33,224 nucleotides of DNA, from assembly GCA_021799185.1 (NCBI GenBank), contig JAJZAW010000004.1:1-33224 (forward strand), in the 5' to 3' direction. This document shows positions 18,003-27,833 of this stretch, piece after piece. The stretch's first letter is position 1. Every line of letters starts with the position of its first letter. Position numbers and translations under genes: made by a program. The DNA comes from Thermoplasmata archaeon. Lineage in GTDB: Archaea > Thermoplasmatota > Thermoplasmata > Thermoplasmatales > Thermoplasmataceae. The notes below the pieces were generated by a model. It searched no databases and had not been told where the DNA came from. It saw nothing but the letters and a program-made list of their open reading frames with translations.

Positions 18003-18463
18003 AGAGTGGAGAAGGTGGTGCACTTACTACAACTATCGATCAGGCCATGGAATGGGCCAGAAGCAACTCGCTCTGGCCTCTTACTTTTGGGCTTGCTTGC
18101 TGTGCCATAGAGATGATGGCAATTCAGGCTTCAAACCTTGATATTTCAAGATTCGGGAGTGAAATTTTCAGAAACTCGCCCCGGCAGTCCGATCTGATGA
18201 TAGTTTCTGGAACTGTTACCAAGAAGATGGCTCCGAGGCTGAGAAGAATTTATGACGAAATGCCCTATCCGAAATACGTCATAGCCATGGGTGTGTGCGT
18301 CATCCAGGGAGGACCATACCACCTGGGATATTCCGTTGTCCTTGGGGTGGACAGGGTGGTTCCTGTTGATGTATATGTGCCGGGGTGCCCGCCCACTCCT
18401 GAAGCACTTACCTATGGGATAATGCTGCTTCAGAAAAAAATAAGGAATGAAGCGGAGAGGTGA
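17990..18463 (+). CDS. nuoB: NADH-quinone oxidoreductase-like subunit B
   Basis: [16 protein letters not shown]...[20 protein letters not shown]...[15 protein letters not shown]. Confidence 0.96.
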   Translation: MAKVKSGEGGALTTTIDQAMEWARSNSLWPLTFGLACCAIEMMAIQASNLDISRFGSEIFRNSPRQSDLMIVSGTVTKKMAPRLRRIYDEMPYPKYVIAMGVCVIQGGPYHLGYSVVLGVDRVVPVDVYVPGCPPTPEALTYGIMLLQKKIRNEAER

Positions 18464-18469
18464 TGATTA

Positions 18470-18928
18470 TTGGTTGAAATTATCGAGGAGACCAAAGGAA
18501 AGGACGGAAGGAGAAACCTCAAGGTCGCCAAGGAAAATCTTGTAGAACTGATAAAGGACCTGAAGAGCAAGGGTTATGATCACCTTTCCCTGATCACAGG
18601 CATTGATCGCAAGGATCGGCTGGAAGTAGTTTATCATCTGCATAATATGAAGGAAAATGTGTATGTAGTCGTTAGGACAGAGACCATGGATGAGAGAATG
18701 CCCAGCATTTCATCTCTGTATGCTTCAGCAAACTGGGAGGAGCGCGAACAGTATGACATGCTTGGCATAGTCTTTGAAGGGCACCCTAACCTTAAACGTA
18801 TGTTCCTGCCAGAATCATGGGTTGGCCACCCGCTCAGGAAGAACTACGATCTCTCCAAGGTACAATATGTGAACATGGATGAAGAGGGCAATGATTACGC
18901 TACCTTTGATCCGGGGGATGGTTGGTAA
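18470..18928 (+). CDS. nuoC: NADH-quinone oxidoreductase-like subunit C
   Basis: SISSLYASANWEEREQYDMLGIVFEGHPNLKRMFLPESWVGHPLRKNYDL; TTG start with GAGAGGTGAT SD. Confidence 0.94.
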   Translation: MVEIIEETKGKDGRRNLKVAKENLVELIKDLKSKGYDHLSLITGIDRKDRLEVVYHLHNMKENVYVVVRTETMDERMPSISSLYASANWEEREQYDMLGIVFEGHPNLKRMFLPESWVGHPLRKNYDLSKVQYVNMDEEGNDYATFDPGDGW

Positions 18929-20061
18929 TGGTAGTTGAAGGTGAAAAAATAGATCAGTCCAGGGAATGGGTAGAACTCAACATCGGCCCGCAGCATCCAT
19001 CCACACATGGTGTGCTAAGGCTGAAAGTTAAACTTGACGGGGAAACGGTCAAGGATGTTGAGCCAATTATTGGCTATCTGCACAGGAACGCAGAAAAGCT
19101 ATGCGAAATGGATTATTACTGCGATTCACTCATTTATTTCGACAGAATGGATTATGTTGGGGCAATGAACATGGAGCTGGGATACCTGGAGGCTGCAGAG
19201 AAGGTTCTGGGAATCCCGCCGCCTGAAAGGGCCCAGTGGATTAGGGTCATAATGGCTGAGCTCAACAGAATTGCAGCGCATCTTGTATGGGCAGGTGCCT
19301 TTGGTCTGGACCTCGGAATGCTTACGCCTTTCTTTTACTGCTTCATAGAGCGTGAAAAGGTCCTGAAAAGATTTACTGCAGTAAGTGAGTCAAGGCAGCA
19401 GACAAACTACATGAGTATTGGGGGAGTTTATCAGGATATAGATGACCAGATAATTTACGACATAGAACAGTTTACAGAGGAATTCCCAGCCAAACTGGAG
19501 GATATTTTCAACACATTCGTGAAGAATGATATATTCATATCAAGAAATAAGGGAGTTGGCATTCTGGAACCTGAGGTTGCAATAGACTATGGCGTAACCG
19601 GCCCAATGCTCAGGGCATCAGGTGTGGAATATGATGTGAGAAAAGCTGAGCCTTACCTTGTATACGACAAATTGAATTTTGACATACCCGTATCATACAA
19701 AAAAGATAATCTTGCCAGATTTCTGGTACGTTTTGAGGAAATGCGCCAGTCCATAAGAATAATAAAACAGGCCATTAAGAAGATCCCGGATGGGCCATAT
19801 TTTAACCCCAAGGCAAAGAAGTCCCTGATGATCAGGCTCAGGGGAGAAGGCGAGGCGTATGCAAGAACTGAATCTTCCAAGGGTGAATTTGGCGTTTACA
19901 TAGTTGCAGATGGCAGTGTCAAACCTTACCGGGTACATGTAAGAAGCCCTGCAATGAGAAATCTTGCTGTGCTGCCGCATCTCGCCAAGGATGTTATGAT
20001 AGCGGATCTCTTCTCAATTTCAGGCACCACTGACCTCGTATTCGGCGAGGTGGATAGATGA
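18928..20061 (+). CDS. nuoD: NADH-quinone oxidoreductase-like subunit D
   Basis: LNIGPQHPSTHGVLRLKVKLDGE, GYLHRNAEKLCE, SRQQTNYMSIGGV, DLVFGEVDR; ATG 18928. Confidence 0.96.
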   Translation: MVVEGEKIDQSREWVELNIGPQHPSTHGVLRLKVKLDGETVKDVEPIIGYLHRNAEKLCEMDYYCDSLIYFDRMDYVGAMNMELGYLEAAEKVLGIPPPERAQWIRVIMAELNRIAAHLVWAGAFGLDLGMLTPFFYCFIEREKVLKRFTAVSESRQQTNYMSIGGVYQDIDDQIIYDIEQFTEEFPAKLEDIFNTFVKNDIFISRNKGVGILEPEVAIDYGVTGPMLRASGVEYDVRKAEPYLVYDKLNFDIPVSYKKDNLARFLVRFEEMRQSIRIIKQAIKKIPDGPYFNPKAKKSLMIRLRGEGEAYARTESSKGEFGVYIVADGSVKPYRVHVRSPAMRNLAVLPHLAKDVMIADLFSISGTTDLVFGEVDR

Positions 20062-21098
20062 GCGTGCTGGAGAGGCTGGCCGCATTCTTTGCAATACTTG
20101 GCCACTATCCTGCTTATATTCTGGCTTATTTCTTCGAAACTCTGTTCATGCTGATTTTTGTGGTTGTGATGCTCATAGTCATGATTTACCTGTTCCGTAA
20201 ATACATGGCACGCGTTCAGCTCAGAATTGGCCCTAACCGGGTTGGAAAGGCCGGGACGTTGCAGTTAATAGCTGATGCTCTGAAACTTGTTGGAAAAGAG
20301 AGCATCCTTCCCAGCAGACGTGATGACCTTCCATATAAGATTGCGCCAATAGTTGTGTTCCTGGGACTCATAATGGCTTTTGCTATTATCCCGTACGGGG
20401 ATTTCTATTACATCGGCTCACTGACAATAACTCACTCCGACGTTTCTCTCCTTTTACTCTTTGCTGCCCTGGCCATTATGCCGGTTGGTGAGGTCCTGGC
20501 TGGAGTGAGTTCGAAGAACAAATATGCTGTGCTTGGTGCACTAAGAGGCGTCGCCAAGGATATATCGTTTGAAGTTCCTATGATGGTATCAGTGCTTGCT
20601 CTGGTAATGATGGCGTCAGCAAGGACAAATCAGCCTCTTAACTTGGAAAACCTGATTTCTGTGCAGTCAATACCATATGGCATACCTCAGGTAATAGGGC
20701 TTGGCGTCTTCTTTATTGCCATGATTGCGAGGGCAGCCTACTCTCCTTTTGACATGAGTGAAAGTGACAGTGAGCTTGTTTCAGGGCATTCTATAGAATA
20801 TTCCGGCATGAGATTCGGCATGTTCTACATGGGAATGTTCGGAAGCATATTCCTTGGATCAATGATTGTATCATTACTTTATTTGGGCGCATATAACGGG
20901 CCATTTTCAGGAGATGCGGGGTTCATATATCTCTTCATCAAGGCAATGGTGCTGGTTATACTTTCATTCACAATATGGCTGTCAGTTCCGAGGATAAGAA
21001 TAGACCGGTTTGTAAACATGGGATGGAAATACCTGCTACCAGCAGCTATAATTAATCTGATAATTGCAGGAATATTAACTCTGGGGTTGTCGCTATGA
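20058..21098 (+). CDS. nuoH: NADH-quinone oxidoreductase-like subunit H
   Basis: RVQLRIGPNRVGKAGTLQLIADALKLVGKE...ARAAYSPFDMSESDSELVSGHSIEYSGMRFGMFYMG; ATGA overlap with nuoD. Confidence 0.95.
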   Translation: MSVLERLAAFFAILGHYPAYILAYFFETLFMLIFVVVMLIVMIYLFRKYMARVQLRIGPNRVGKAGTLQLIADALKLVGKESILPSRRDDLPYKIAPIVVFLGLIMAFAIIPYGDFYYIGSLTITHSDVSLLLLFAALAIMPVGEVLAGVSSKNKYAVLGALRGVAKDISFEVPMMVSVLALVMMASARTNQPLNLENLISVQSIPYGIPQVIGLGVFFIAMIARAAYSPFDMSESDSELVSGHSIEYSGMRFGMFYMGMFGSIFLGSMIVSLLYLGAYNGPFSGDAGFIYLFIKAMVLVILSFTIWLSVPRIRIDRFVNMGWKYLLPAAIINLIIAGILTLGLSL

Positions 21099-21529
21099 TA
21101 GAAGTTAAGGAACCTAAGAAAGAAATACCACTGATCGGCACAATTAAGGCAGTTGTATCCGTGGGCAAGCACGCTCTGCAGAAACCCGTAACGGTTCAGT
21201 ATCCTGAAGAGAAACCGGATTATCCTGACAGGTTCAGGTTCAGAATATTTCTGAGCCTCGATGACTGTGTTGGGTGCACCCTGTGTGAACAGGTATGTCC
21301 AAATAAAAGCATAACAATGCAGAAAGTGAACCGTGAAAATCCAAGAAACAAGAGACATATCTATCCGGATGTAAACTTTGGAACATGCACCGTATGCCGC
21401 AACTGTGAGGAAATCTGCCCTACTGATGCTATTTACCTTACCCATACATTCGAGCTTGCCAGAACCCGCAACAGCTTCACTTATTCTCCGGAGGAACTTT
21501 CTCTGCCGGAGGACGAGGTGATAAAGTGA
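21095..21529 (+). CDS. nuoI: NADH-quinone oxidoreductase-like subunit I (2[4Fe-4S])
   Basis: CVGCTLCEQVCP and CTVCRNCEEICP cluster motifs; ATGA overlap with nuoH. Confidence 0.94.
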   Translation: MIEVKEPKKEIPLIGTIKAVVSVGKHALQKPVTVQYPEEKPDYPDRFRFRIFLSLDDCVGCTLCEQVCPNKSITMQKVNRENPRNKRHIYPDVNFGTCTVCRNCEEICPTDAIYLTHTFELARTRNSFTYSPEELSLPEDEVIK

Positions 21530-21774
21530 TTTACACAATCATCCTCATACTTTTCGCCATAATACTGATCCCTCTGGCCCTGAAGACAATCGCCGAAAAG
21601 AATCTCACACATTCCGCAGTTTACCTGATGGTCTTTCTGGTTATGCTCTCAGCGCTGTTCATATTCCTGGGTGGTTCCATAGTTGGCGCAGTCGAACTTC
21701 TGGTCTTTGTCGGGGCTGTGGTGACGCTTCTGGTATTCACACTTATGCTCAGTGGGGGGAAAGAGCTTGAATAA
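21526..21774 (+). CDS. nuoJ: NADH-quinone oxidoreductase-like subunit J, N-terminal half (J1)
   Basis: 82 aa hydrophobic protein with the NuoJ motif GAVELLVFVGAVVTLLVFTLML; between nuoI and nuoK. Confidence 0.82.
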   Translation: MIYTIILILFAIILIPLALKTIAEKNLTHSAVYLMVFLVMLSALFIFLGGSIVGAVELLVFVGAVVTLLVFTLMLSGGKELE

Positions 21775-21985
21775 TAAGCTATCAGCTCTGGCAGCAGGCC
21801 TTTTTTTAGTCGTATTCGGGATAGAGGTAGCAAGAATAAGGTATGATTTCACCCCGACTTCACAGGACATTGGGCAGATAGGCATCACGCTTTTCGGTAA
21901 ATATATTCTTCCATTTGAACTGCTTTCACTGATTCTTGTGGCAGGGATCATAGGAATGTTCTATATTGCAGGGAGGGAAGATTAA
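21767..21985 (+). CDS. nuoJ: NADH-quinone oxidoreductase-like subunit J, C-terminal half (J2)
   Basis: SQDIGQIGITLFGKYILPFELLSLILVAGIIGMFYIAGRED matches the NuoJ C-terminus; TTG 21767 or GTG 21752 start overlapping J1. Confidence 0.8.
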   Translation: MNNKLSALAAGLFLVVFGIEVARIRYDFTPTSQDIGQIGITLFGKYILPFELLSLILVAGIIGMFYIAGRED

Positions 21986-22284
21986 TGCAGATATTTCTTG
22001 TCAGCATGCTTTCGTTGATTCTATTTGTCATCGGCCTCTACGGGGTGATGACATCCAACATCGGCATTAAGATGCTTATATCACTTGAAATAATCATAAA
22101 TGCTGCAATTCTCAATCTGGTAGCTGTAGCAATAGCTTACGGCTCTGTTGATCCAATTATAATGGCACTGTTCGGCATTGCCATAGGCGCGGTGGAATCC
22201 GTTGTGGGACTCAGCCTTCTCACAGCCACATATAAGAAGGTCGGCAGGATTGCCATTTCACTGCTGAAGGAGATAAAGTGGTAA
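21985..22284 (+). CDS. nuoK: NADH-quinone oxidoreductase-like subunit K
   Basis: LIGLYGVMTSNIGIKMLISLEIIINAAILNLVA...GIAIGAVESVVGLSLLTATYKK; overlaps J2 stop. Confidence 0.94.
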   Translation: MQIFLVSMLSLILFVIGLYGVMTSNIGIKMLISLEIIINAAILNLVAVAIAYGSVDPIIMALFGIAIGAVESVVGLSLLTATYKKVGRIAISLLKEIKW

Positions 22285-22285
22285 C

Positions 22286-24223
22286 ATGTATTGGCCTGGT
22301 TGGTTCATATTTCTAAGTCCTCTAATTGGCGCCCCCATTGCTCTCGCTGTGGGGAAACGTTACAAATCACTGTCAGGAATTATAGCATCACTCGCTGTTG
22401 GCGGAGCACTGGTTGCTTCTATCATAACGTTTTTCTACGTAGATACGGGAACCGTTGTCTCCAACAGCTCCAAACTTTACGTTATAACCGGACAGTACGC
22501 TTACAACCACTACCTGTGGTTCTTCAACATAGACATTGGCATATTCATCGACAGGCTCGCCATAATGATGGCGCTGATGGTATCATTTGTGTCTCTGATG
22601 ATACATCTCTTTGCCCTATATTATATGAAGAATGATCCCAACAGGCACGTGTATTTTGCCGAGACGTCCCTGTTTACGGCCGGAATGCTCGGTCTTGTTG
22701 TTGCTTCTAATCTTGTTGTATTCTTCCTGTTCTGGGAACTGGTAGGGTTGTGTTCATACCTGCTTATAGGATTCTGGTTCTTCAAGCCGAATGCAACTGC
22801 AGCGGCCAAGAAGGCATTTATAGTCACCAGGGTCGGCGATCTTCTTTTCCTTGTTGGTATGGCAATTCTCTATGATTCCCTGGTAGGCTTTCCAGGTCTT
22901 GGCAGCAACAGCCCCCTCAGTATACCTTTTCTTATAAACAACGCAAGCCTTATTGCCTCATATATTGGAAAGAACACACTTGGCATCATAGCAGTATTGT
23001 TCCTGGCCGGGGCAGCCGGAAAATCTGCCCAATTTCCCCTGCACGTATGGATACCTGACGCAATGGAAGGCCCCACCACAGTTTCTGCCCTTATCCATGC
23101 AGCAACCATGGTTACTGCAGGCGTGTATCTTGTTGCCAGGGTTTTTAACATATTTTATGCGGCAGCGCCTTTCGCCCTGTATTCAGTAGTGATACTTGGG
23201 GCCTTTACTGCCGTTTTTGCGGGAATAATAGGAATATTTGTCAACGACATAAAGCGTATCCTGGCATATTCAACAATAAGCCAGATAGGGTACATGTTTG
23301 CTGCCATTGGACTGGGTGGTCTGTTTGGATACGCCGCAGTGCCACTGGGCATGTTCCATCTGGTGGTTCATGCAGTGTTCAAAGCGCTTCTGTTCATGTC
23401 GGCAGGTGCAATTCTCATTGCCCTTATGGACCTCAGGGATACCAGGGAAATGGGCGGCCTTTGGAGAAAGATGCCCATGACGGTTACGCTCCTATTCATA
23501 GGATCGCTTGCGCTAATTGCTTTTCCGGGAACTGCAGGGTACTTCTCCAAGGATTCAATAATATCAGCATCCTGGATGTACTACGCGCACTATGGTACTG
23601 CATGGAGCTTTATTCCGTGGATATTCCTTGCAACCGGGTCTCTTCTGACAACTCTGTATACGTTCCGTATGTTTTTCAGAGTTTCACTGGGGAAACCAAG
23701 ATCGCATCTCGCTGAGCATGCAAGGGACCCCTCGGTGTTTCCATTGATACCACTTTTCATCCTGGCGGCCGGCGCACTGTTTCTGGGCCTTTTACAGACA
23801 CCATTCTACAAATTCATCACACCGGAGGCTTTCGTTCCTTCTGTCCCAATTTATATTGAAGCCGTACCAATAACGCTTCTTGCCATTGGCCTCATAGTTA
23901 CTTACATAATCTACGGCACAGACAGATGGAAACATATGGACTTCAGCAGGAACAGGCTATACAGGGTTGCCAAAAATAAGTTCTATCTGGACACCCTTTT
24001 CACAAACGTAATTGCAGAGAGGGTAATAGCACCCTTGTCAGGTGGAATAGCAACCTTTGAGAATGCCTACAACAGTGCAGTGGACAGAACAGGATCAGGG
24101 ACCTTATCTCTCGGGTCATTCTTCAGAAAACTGCAGGATGGGGTTGTCGAGAATTATTTTGTTGTTCTGATAATAGGTATTTCCATAGTCTTCATCATTT
24201 TGCTTCTGGCGGGGGTAATGTAA
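22286..24223 (+). CDS. nuoL: NADH-quinone oxidoreductase-like subunit L
   Basis: FFLFWELVGLCSYLLIGFWF, AGKSAQFPLHVWIPDAMEGPTTVSALIHAATMVTAGVYLVAR, DIKRILAYSTISQIGYM. Confidence 0.96.
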   Translation: MYWPGWFIFLSPLIGAPIALAVGKRYKSLSGIIASLAVGGALVASIITFFYVDTGTVVSNSSKLYVITGQYAYNHYLWFFNIDIGIFIDRLAIMMALMVSFVSLMIHLFALYYMKNDPNRHVYFAETSLFTAGMLGLVVASNLVVFFLFWELVGLCSYLLIGFWFFKPNATAAAKKAFIVTRVGDLLFLVGMAILYDSLVGFPGLGSNSPLSIPFLINNASLIASYIGKNTLGIIAVLFLAGAAGKSAQFPLHVWIPDAMEGPTTVSALIHAATMVTAGVYLVARVFNIFYAAAPFALYSVVILGAFTAVFAGIIGIFVNDIKRILAYSTISQIGYMFAAIGLGGLFGYAAVPLGMFHLVVHAVFKALLFMSAGAILIALMDLRDTREMGGLWRKMPMTVTLLFIGSLALIAFPGTAGYFSKDSIISASWMYYAHYGTAWSFIPWIFLATGSLLTTLYTFRMFFRVSLGKPRSHLAEHARDPSVFPLIPLFILAAGALFLGLLQTPFYKFITPEAFVPSVPIYIEAVPITLLAIGLIVTYIIYGTDRWKHMDFSRNRLYRVAKNKFYLDTLFTNVIAERVIAPLSGGIATFENAYNSAVDRTGSGTLSLGSFFRKLQDGVVENYFVVLIIGISIVFIILLLAGVM

Positions 24224-24224
24224 T

Positions 24225-25706
24225 TTGTTTATTCTCATACTTTTCATCCTAATGGTACTTGCATCTGTGGCTTCATTTGCATTCAGGGAGTACAGGCGTG
24301 AATATGCCCTCATCGCCACTGCCATAATACTCATTGCTACAATAGTTTACAGCATACTCACGTTCAGCACCGGCTACGGAGCTGGGGGTTTCCGTTCGCA
24401 GAGCGTATACGATCTAGCACCGTCCATCGGTATTACGTTTTCTGTTGGTGTGAGTGGATTTGCCGATGCACTGCTCATACTTTCTGGCATTGTCATATTT
24501 ATAGCGGCTTTCATTGCCGGGAAGCATGAATTCACACAGACAATGTATTCATACATTATGATAACTGAAGTGGGACTTTATGGGATACTTATATCCAGAG
24601 ATTTCCTGTTCTTTTATATTTTCTGGGAAGTTGTATTAATACCGGTGTATTTCATGGTTGCACAGTATGGTGGGCGGAACAAGGATCACGTGTCGTTAAA
24701 GTTCTTTGTGTACACCCATATAGGATCGGTATTCCTTCTTCTTTCCATATTCACAGTTTATGCATATCACTACGATGCTACCGGTACATTCACCTTTGAA
24801 ATAGGCGCATTAATGCAGCCAAAATATATTGATATGATACCTGTTGATCTCAGATACTTTGCATTTTTTGGTTTTCTCTTTGCATTTCTTGTGAAGATGC
24901 CATCATTCCCGCTTCACTCATGGTTGCCAGATACCTACGAAACATCACCGTATCCAGGAACCGTCATACTTGCAGGCGGGCTGTCTCTCATGGGCGGTTA
25001 CGGCCTGTTCGGGATCCTCATGCCAATATACAGTTCGCTTGGAACCGGCATTCTGCAACTTCTGGTGGCCCTGGGCATTATCAGTCTCCTATACTTCTCC
25101 TTTACCGCTCTAATTCAGAAGAACCTCAAACGCATGATGGCATTTGCCAGCGCCGGAGCAATGGGCTTTGTCACACTTTCATTCGGAGCCGGCCTGCTGG
25201 AAGGAGCAAAATATACCGCCAGCCTCGAGCTGGCCGGAGGCATGTTCCAGATAGTGGCTCACGGGCTAATAATGGCCATGATATTCACGGCGCTGTATTT
25301 CATAAAGATGAGCACGGGCAAAGAAACAACCTATGGATTGGGAGGGATATACCGTGAAGTCCCAATGCTCAGCACTTTTCTTCTTGCTGGATTGCTTGCG
25401 TCCCTCGGCCTGCCTGGTCTTGCCGGATTTATTGGAGAATTCTCAATTCTTATCGGGTCATTTGCAGCAATAGGATGGCTCATACTGCTGGTGATACTTG
25501 GAATGATCGTAACGGCATCATATCATATATGGGCAGCGCAGAAATCGCTGTACGGCCCTTATAACGAGAATCTGGGAAATATATCTGACCTTACGCCATC
25601 TCGATTCGCTATACTTATTGGTACATTTGCTGCAATATTCATACTTGGAATTGTTCCGAACCTGATCTATGGCATACTCGTATCATATGTTGGAGGTATA
25701 ATCTAA
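24225..25706 (+). CDS. nuoM: NADH-quinone oxidoreductase-like subunit M
   Basis: FYIFWEVVLIPVYFMVAQYGG, VKMPSFPLHSWLPDTYETSPYPGTVILAG, NLKRMMAFASAGAMGF; TTG start. Confidence 0.95.
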   Translation: MFILILFILMVLASVASFAFREYRREYALIATAIILIATIVYSILTFSTGYGAGGFRSQSVYDLAPSIGITFSVGVSGFADALLILSGIVIFIAAFIAGKHEFTQTMYSYIMITEVGLYGILISRDFLFFYIFWEVVLIPVYFMVAQYGGRNKDHVSLKFFVYTHIGSVFLLLSIFTVYAYHYDATGTFTFEIGALMQPKYIDMIPVDLRYFAFFGFLFAFLVKMPSFPLHSWLPDTYETSPYPGTVILAGGLSLMGGYGLFGILMPIYSSLGTGILQLLVALGIISLLYFSFTALIQKNLKRMMAFASAGAMGFVTLSFGAGLLEGAKYTASLELAGGMFQIVAHGLIMAMIFTALYFIKMSTGKETTYGLGGIYREVPMLSTFLLAGLLASLGLPGLAGFIGEFSILIGSFAAIGWLILLVILGMIVTASYHIWAAQKSLYGPYNENLGNISDLTPSRFAILIGTFAAIFILGIVPNLIYGILVSYVGGII

Positions 25707-27154
25707 TGACCGCTGCAATTATCTCACTAAGTGGAGCTCAGGCTCTAGCAACCTTTACGCCAGAGATATTTCTGGGGCTTGTAGGCTTCATAATCCTTGC
25801 TCTTGGGACATTCAGAATAGATAAGCGTATAATTTCGTGGATATCCTTTGGAGCACTGGGAATAGCCGCAATTATGGTATTTTTCCTGTCTCCAACTGGG
25901 AAATCTCTTTTTTCAGGGACATTCCTCTATTCTGATTTCGGCATTTACTTTGCCATAGTTATGCTGCTTTCAGGAATGTTAATTTCATATCCGGCTATAA
26001 GGGCCATTAAATCAAAGAGTGAGGTATTCTATGCTACCCTTCTCTTCGTATCAGTAGGCATGATATTTGCCGCATTCAGCTATAATCTGATTACTCTCTT
26101 CGTTGCCTTTGAATCTGTTAGTATTGGGACATATGTGCTGGCTAGTTTTGGCAAATCCAGGCGCAATCTGGAGGGGACAATAAAATACTTCTTTACAGGA
26201 ACAATTGCAACGGCTTTCATACTTTTCGGAGCTTCATTCTTCTTTCTGCAGACGCATACGTTCAACCTGCAGGTTATTCCTTCAGTCGCCCCTTCCCCGG
26301 AGCTTCTCATTTCACTTGTTTTCCTCATAATAGGGTTTGGCTTCAAGCTTGCAATTTTCCCAATGCATCAGTGGGCACTGGATACATACGATGGCACTGA
26401 AAATTCCATATCGGCATACCTTGCTGCCGGGAGCAAAGTACTGGCTTTCCTGGTAATATTAAAGATATTCCTCGTGGGCTTTTCCTCAGATTTCAGAGAT
26501 GTTTCGTATCTCTTTATAATACTCTCAATACTGACCATGACGTACGGAAATGTTTCAGCCCTGTCTCAGAACAATCTGAAACGGCTCCTGGCATATTCCA
26601 GCATAGCCCAGGCGGGTTATCTCATACTCGTTCTTGCTGTTGTTGGCTTTGTGGGTAACGCAGATTCTCCTGTGGTGGACGTGGCCGTGGCGGCGGGAAT
26701 GTTCTACGCTCTTGTCTACGTGTTTATGAAAGGAGGTGCTTTCATAACGCTGAACATGATCCGGAAGGATAATGTCCAGATCAATGATGTTTCAGGCCTG
26801 GCAAAGAAATCGCCTGCAACGGCAGTCAGCTTCGCAGTAATGTTGCTTGCACTTGCCGGCGTTCCCATTACCGGCGGGTTCTTCGCCAAGTATCTCCTGT
26901 TTCTGTCATTGATAGAGGGGAACCTCTGGTGGCTTGCCATAATAGCAATTCTGAACAGTGCAATCTCTGTTTTCTATTATTTCAGGATAATTCTGTACAT
27001 GTTTGGCAAGGACCCAATACCCGGGGAATCGTTTGATATGTCTGCGTCGGCCAGGGTTCCCATTTATGCTTCAGCATTCATAACAGTTGCCCTTTCAGTT
27101 GTGGTCGTATGGTGGCCTTCCCTGATAAGCATGGCAAACGGATTATTCGGGTGA
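25706..27154 (+). CDS. nuoN: NADH-quinone oxidoreductase-like subunit N
   Basis: FVAFESVSIGTYVLASFGKS, FKLAIFPMHQWALDTYDGTENSISAYLAAGSKV, NLKRLLAYSSIAQAGYLI. Confidence 0.95.
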   Translation: MTAAIISLSGAQALATFTPEIFLGLVGFIILALGTFRIDKRIISWISFGALGIAAIMVFFLSPTGKSLFSGTFLYSDFGIYFAIVMLLSGMLISYPAIRAIKSKSEVFYATLLFVSVGMIFAAFSYNLITLFVAFESVSIGTYVLASFGKSRRNLEGTIKYFFTGTIATAFILFGASFFFLQTHTFNLQVIPSVAPSPELLISLVFLIIGFGFKLAIFPMHQWALDTYDGTENSISAYLAAGSKVLAFLVILKIFLVGFSSDFRDVSYLFIILSILTMTYGNVSALSQNNLKRLLAYSSIAQAGYLILVLAVVGFVGNADSPVVDVAVAAGMFYALVYVFMKGGAFITLNMIRKDNVQINDVSGLAKKSPATAVSFAVMLLALAGVPITGGFFAKYLLFLSLIEGNLWWLAIIAILNSAISVFYYFRIILYMFGKDPIPGESFDMSASARVPIYASAFITVALSVVVVWWPSLISMANGLFG

Positions 27155-27159
27155 TTAAA

Positions 27160-27525
27160 ATGTCCATAGATAGCGATATGGAAATAATAAAAAGTGCAAT
27201 AATATATGGCGATATTGGGGACGCAGAAAAAGTTATCCAGAAGCGCATAAGGAATCTTGGGTTCCTGCTGAAGAGAAAGAATGCTCCTGACCTTAGGGCA
27301 TATCAGAATTTCCTGAAGGCTCTTGACGGTCTCTTGAGGTCCCAGATGACACTGGAGCAGTTTAAATCTGTTAGTGGGGGGATCCACGGACTTGAAAATA
27401 TTCTGGAAAGGAACACCGGCGAGCACGGATATCTTCCATCCCTGTTCTATCTGCTTCAGTTCTCCCTGGACAGGTATAATGTAAGATTCCCTGAATTCGA
27501 CATGAAGAGGTGTGATGATCTGTGA
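27160..27525 (+). CDS. Uncharacterised 121-aa protein at the 3' end of the nuo cluster
   Basis: ATG 27160 lies 5 nt after the nuoN stop; soluble, mostly helical-looking sequence; GTGA overlap with the next ORF. No recognised family. Confidence 0.75.
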   Translation: MSIDSDMEIIKSAIIYGDIGDAEKVIQKRIRNLGFLLKRKNAPDLRAYQNFLKALDGLLRSQMTLEQFKSVSGGIHGLENILERNTGEHGYLPSLFYLLQFSLDRYNVRFPEFDMKRCDDL

Positions 27526-27776
27526 CAGCAAGATTCGACGATTGCTTTTCGCACATTGAAGAAAATGAAGAGTCGGCAGCGGAATGCATCCATTGCCTGA
27601 AAAAACATGGTGAACAGGTGATGTACGATCCCGAGCAGAAGCGCTTGATTCTTGGCAGAGAAATATACGACGACAGTTATTCCAGAGCCATGAGGACCCT
27701 CACGGATATTATGAAAATTACTTCGCTGGAAGATTATGAGGCAATGGACAGAAAGTACAATCTCACAATGTATTGA
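27522..27776 (+). CDS. Uncharacterised 84-aa protein with a Cys/His-containing N-terminal segment
   Basis: GTGA overlap with preceding ORF (GTG 27522); MTARFDDCFSHIEENEESAAECIHCLKKHGEQ contains a C-x2-C pair plus nearby Cys and His residues. Confidence 0.72.
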   Translation: MTARFDDCFSHIEENEESAAECIHCLKKHGEQVMYDPEQKRLILGREIYDDSYSRAMRTLTDIMKITSLEDYEAMDRKYNLTMY

Positions 27777-27833
27777 AGAAATTTCGCAGAATGCTATGTT
27801 AATTTTTAAGTAAACCCCTGTATATTCGCTCCT

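Noticed and set aside
20879-21538. 219-aa minus-strand ORF
   Set aside because: Antisense to nuoH/nuoI; explained as a shadow ORF.
22291-22635. 114-aa alternate-frame ORF inside nuoL
   Set aside because: Same strand, different frame from strongly conserved NuoL; sequence is Cys/Arg/His-rich junk-like.
24920-25357. 145-aa alternate-frame ORF inside nuoM
   Set aside because: Arg/His-rich out-of-frame translation of conserved NuoM.
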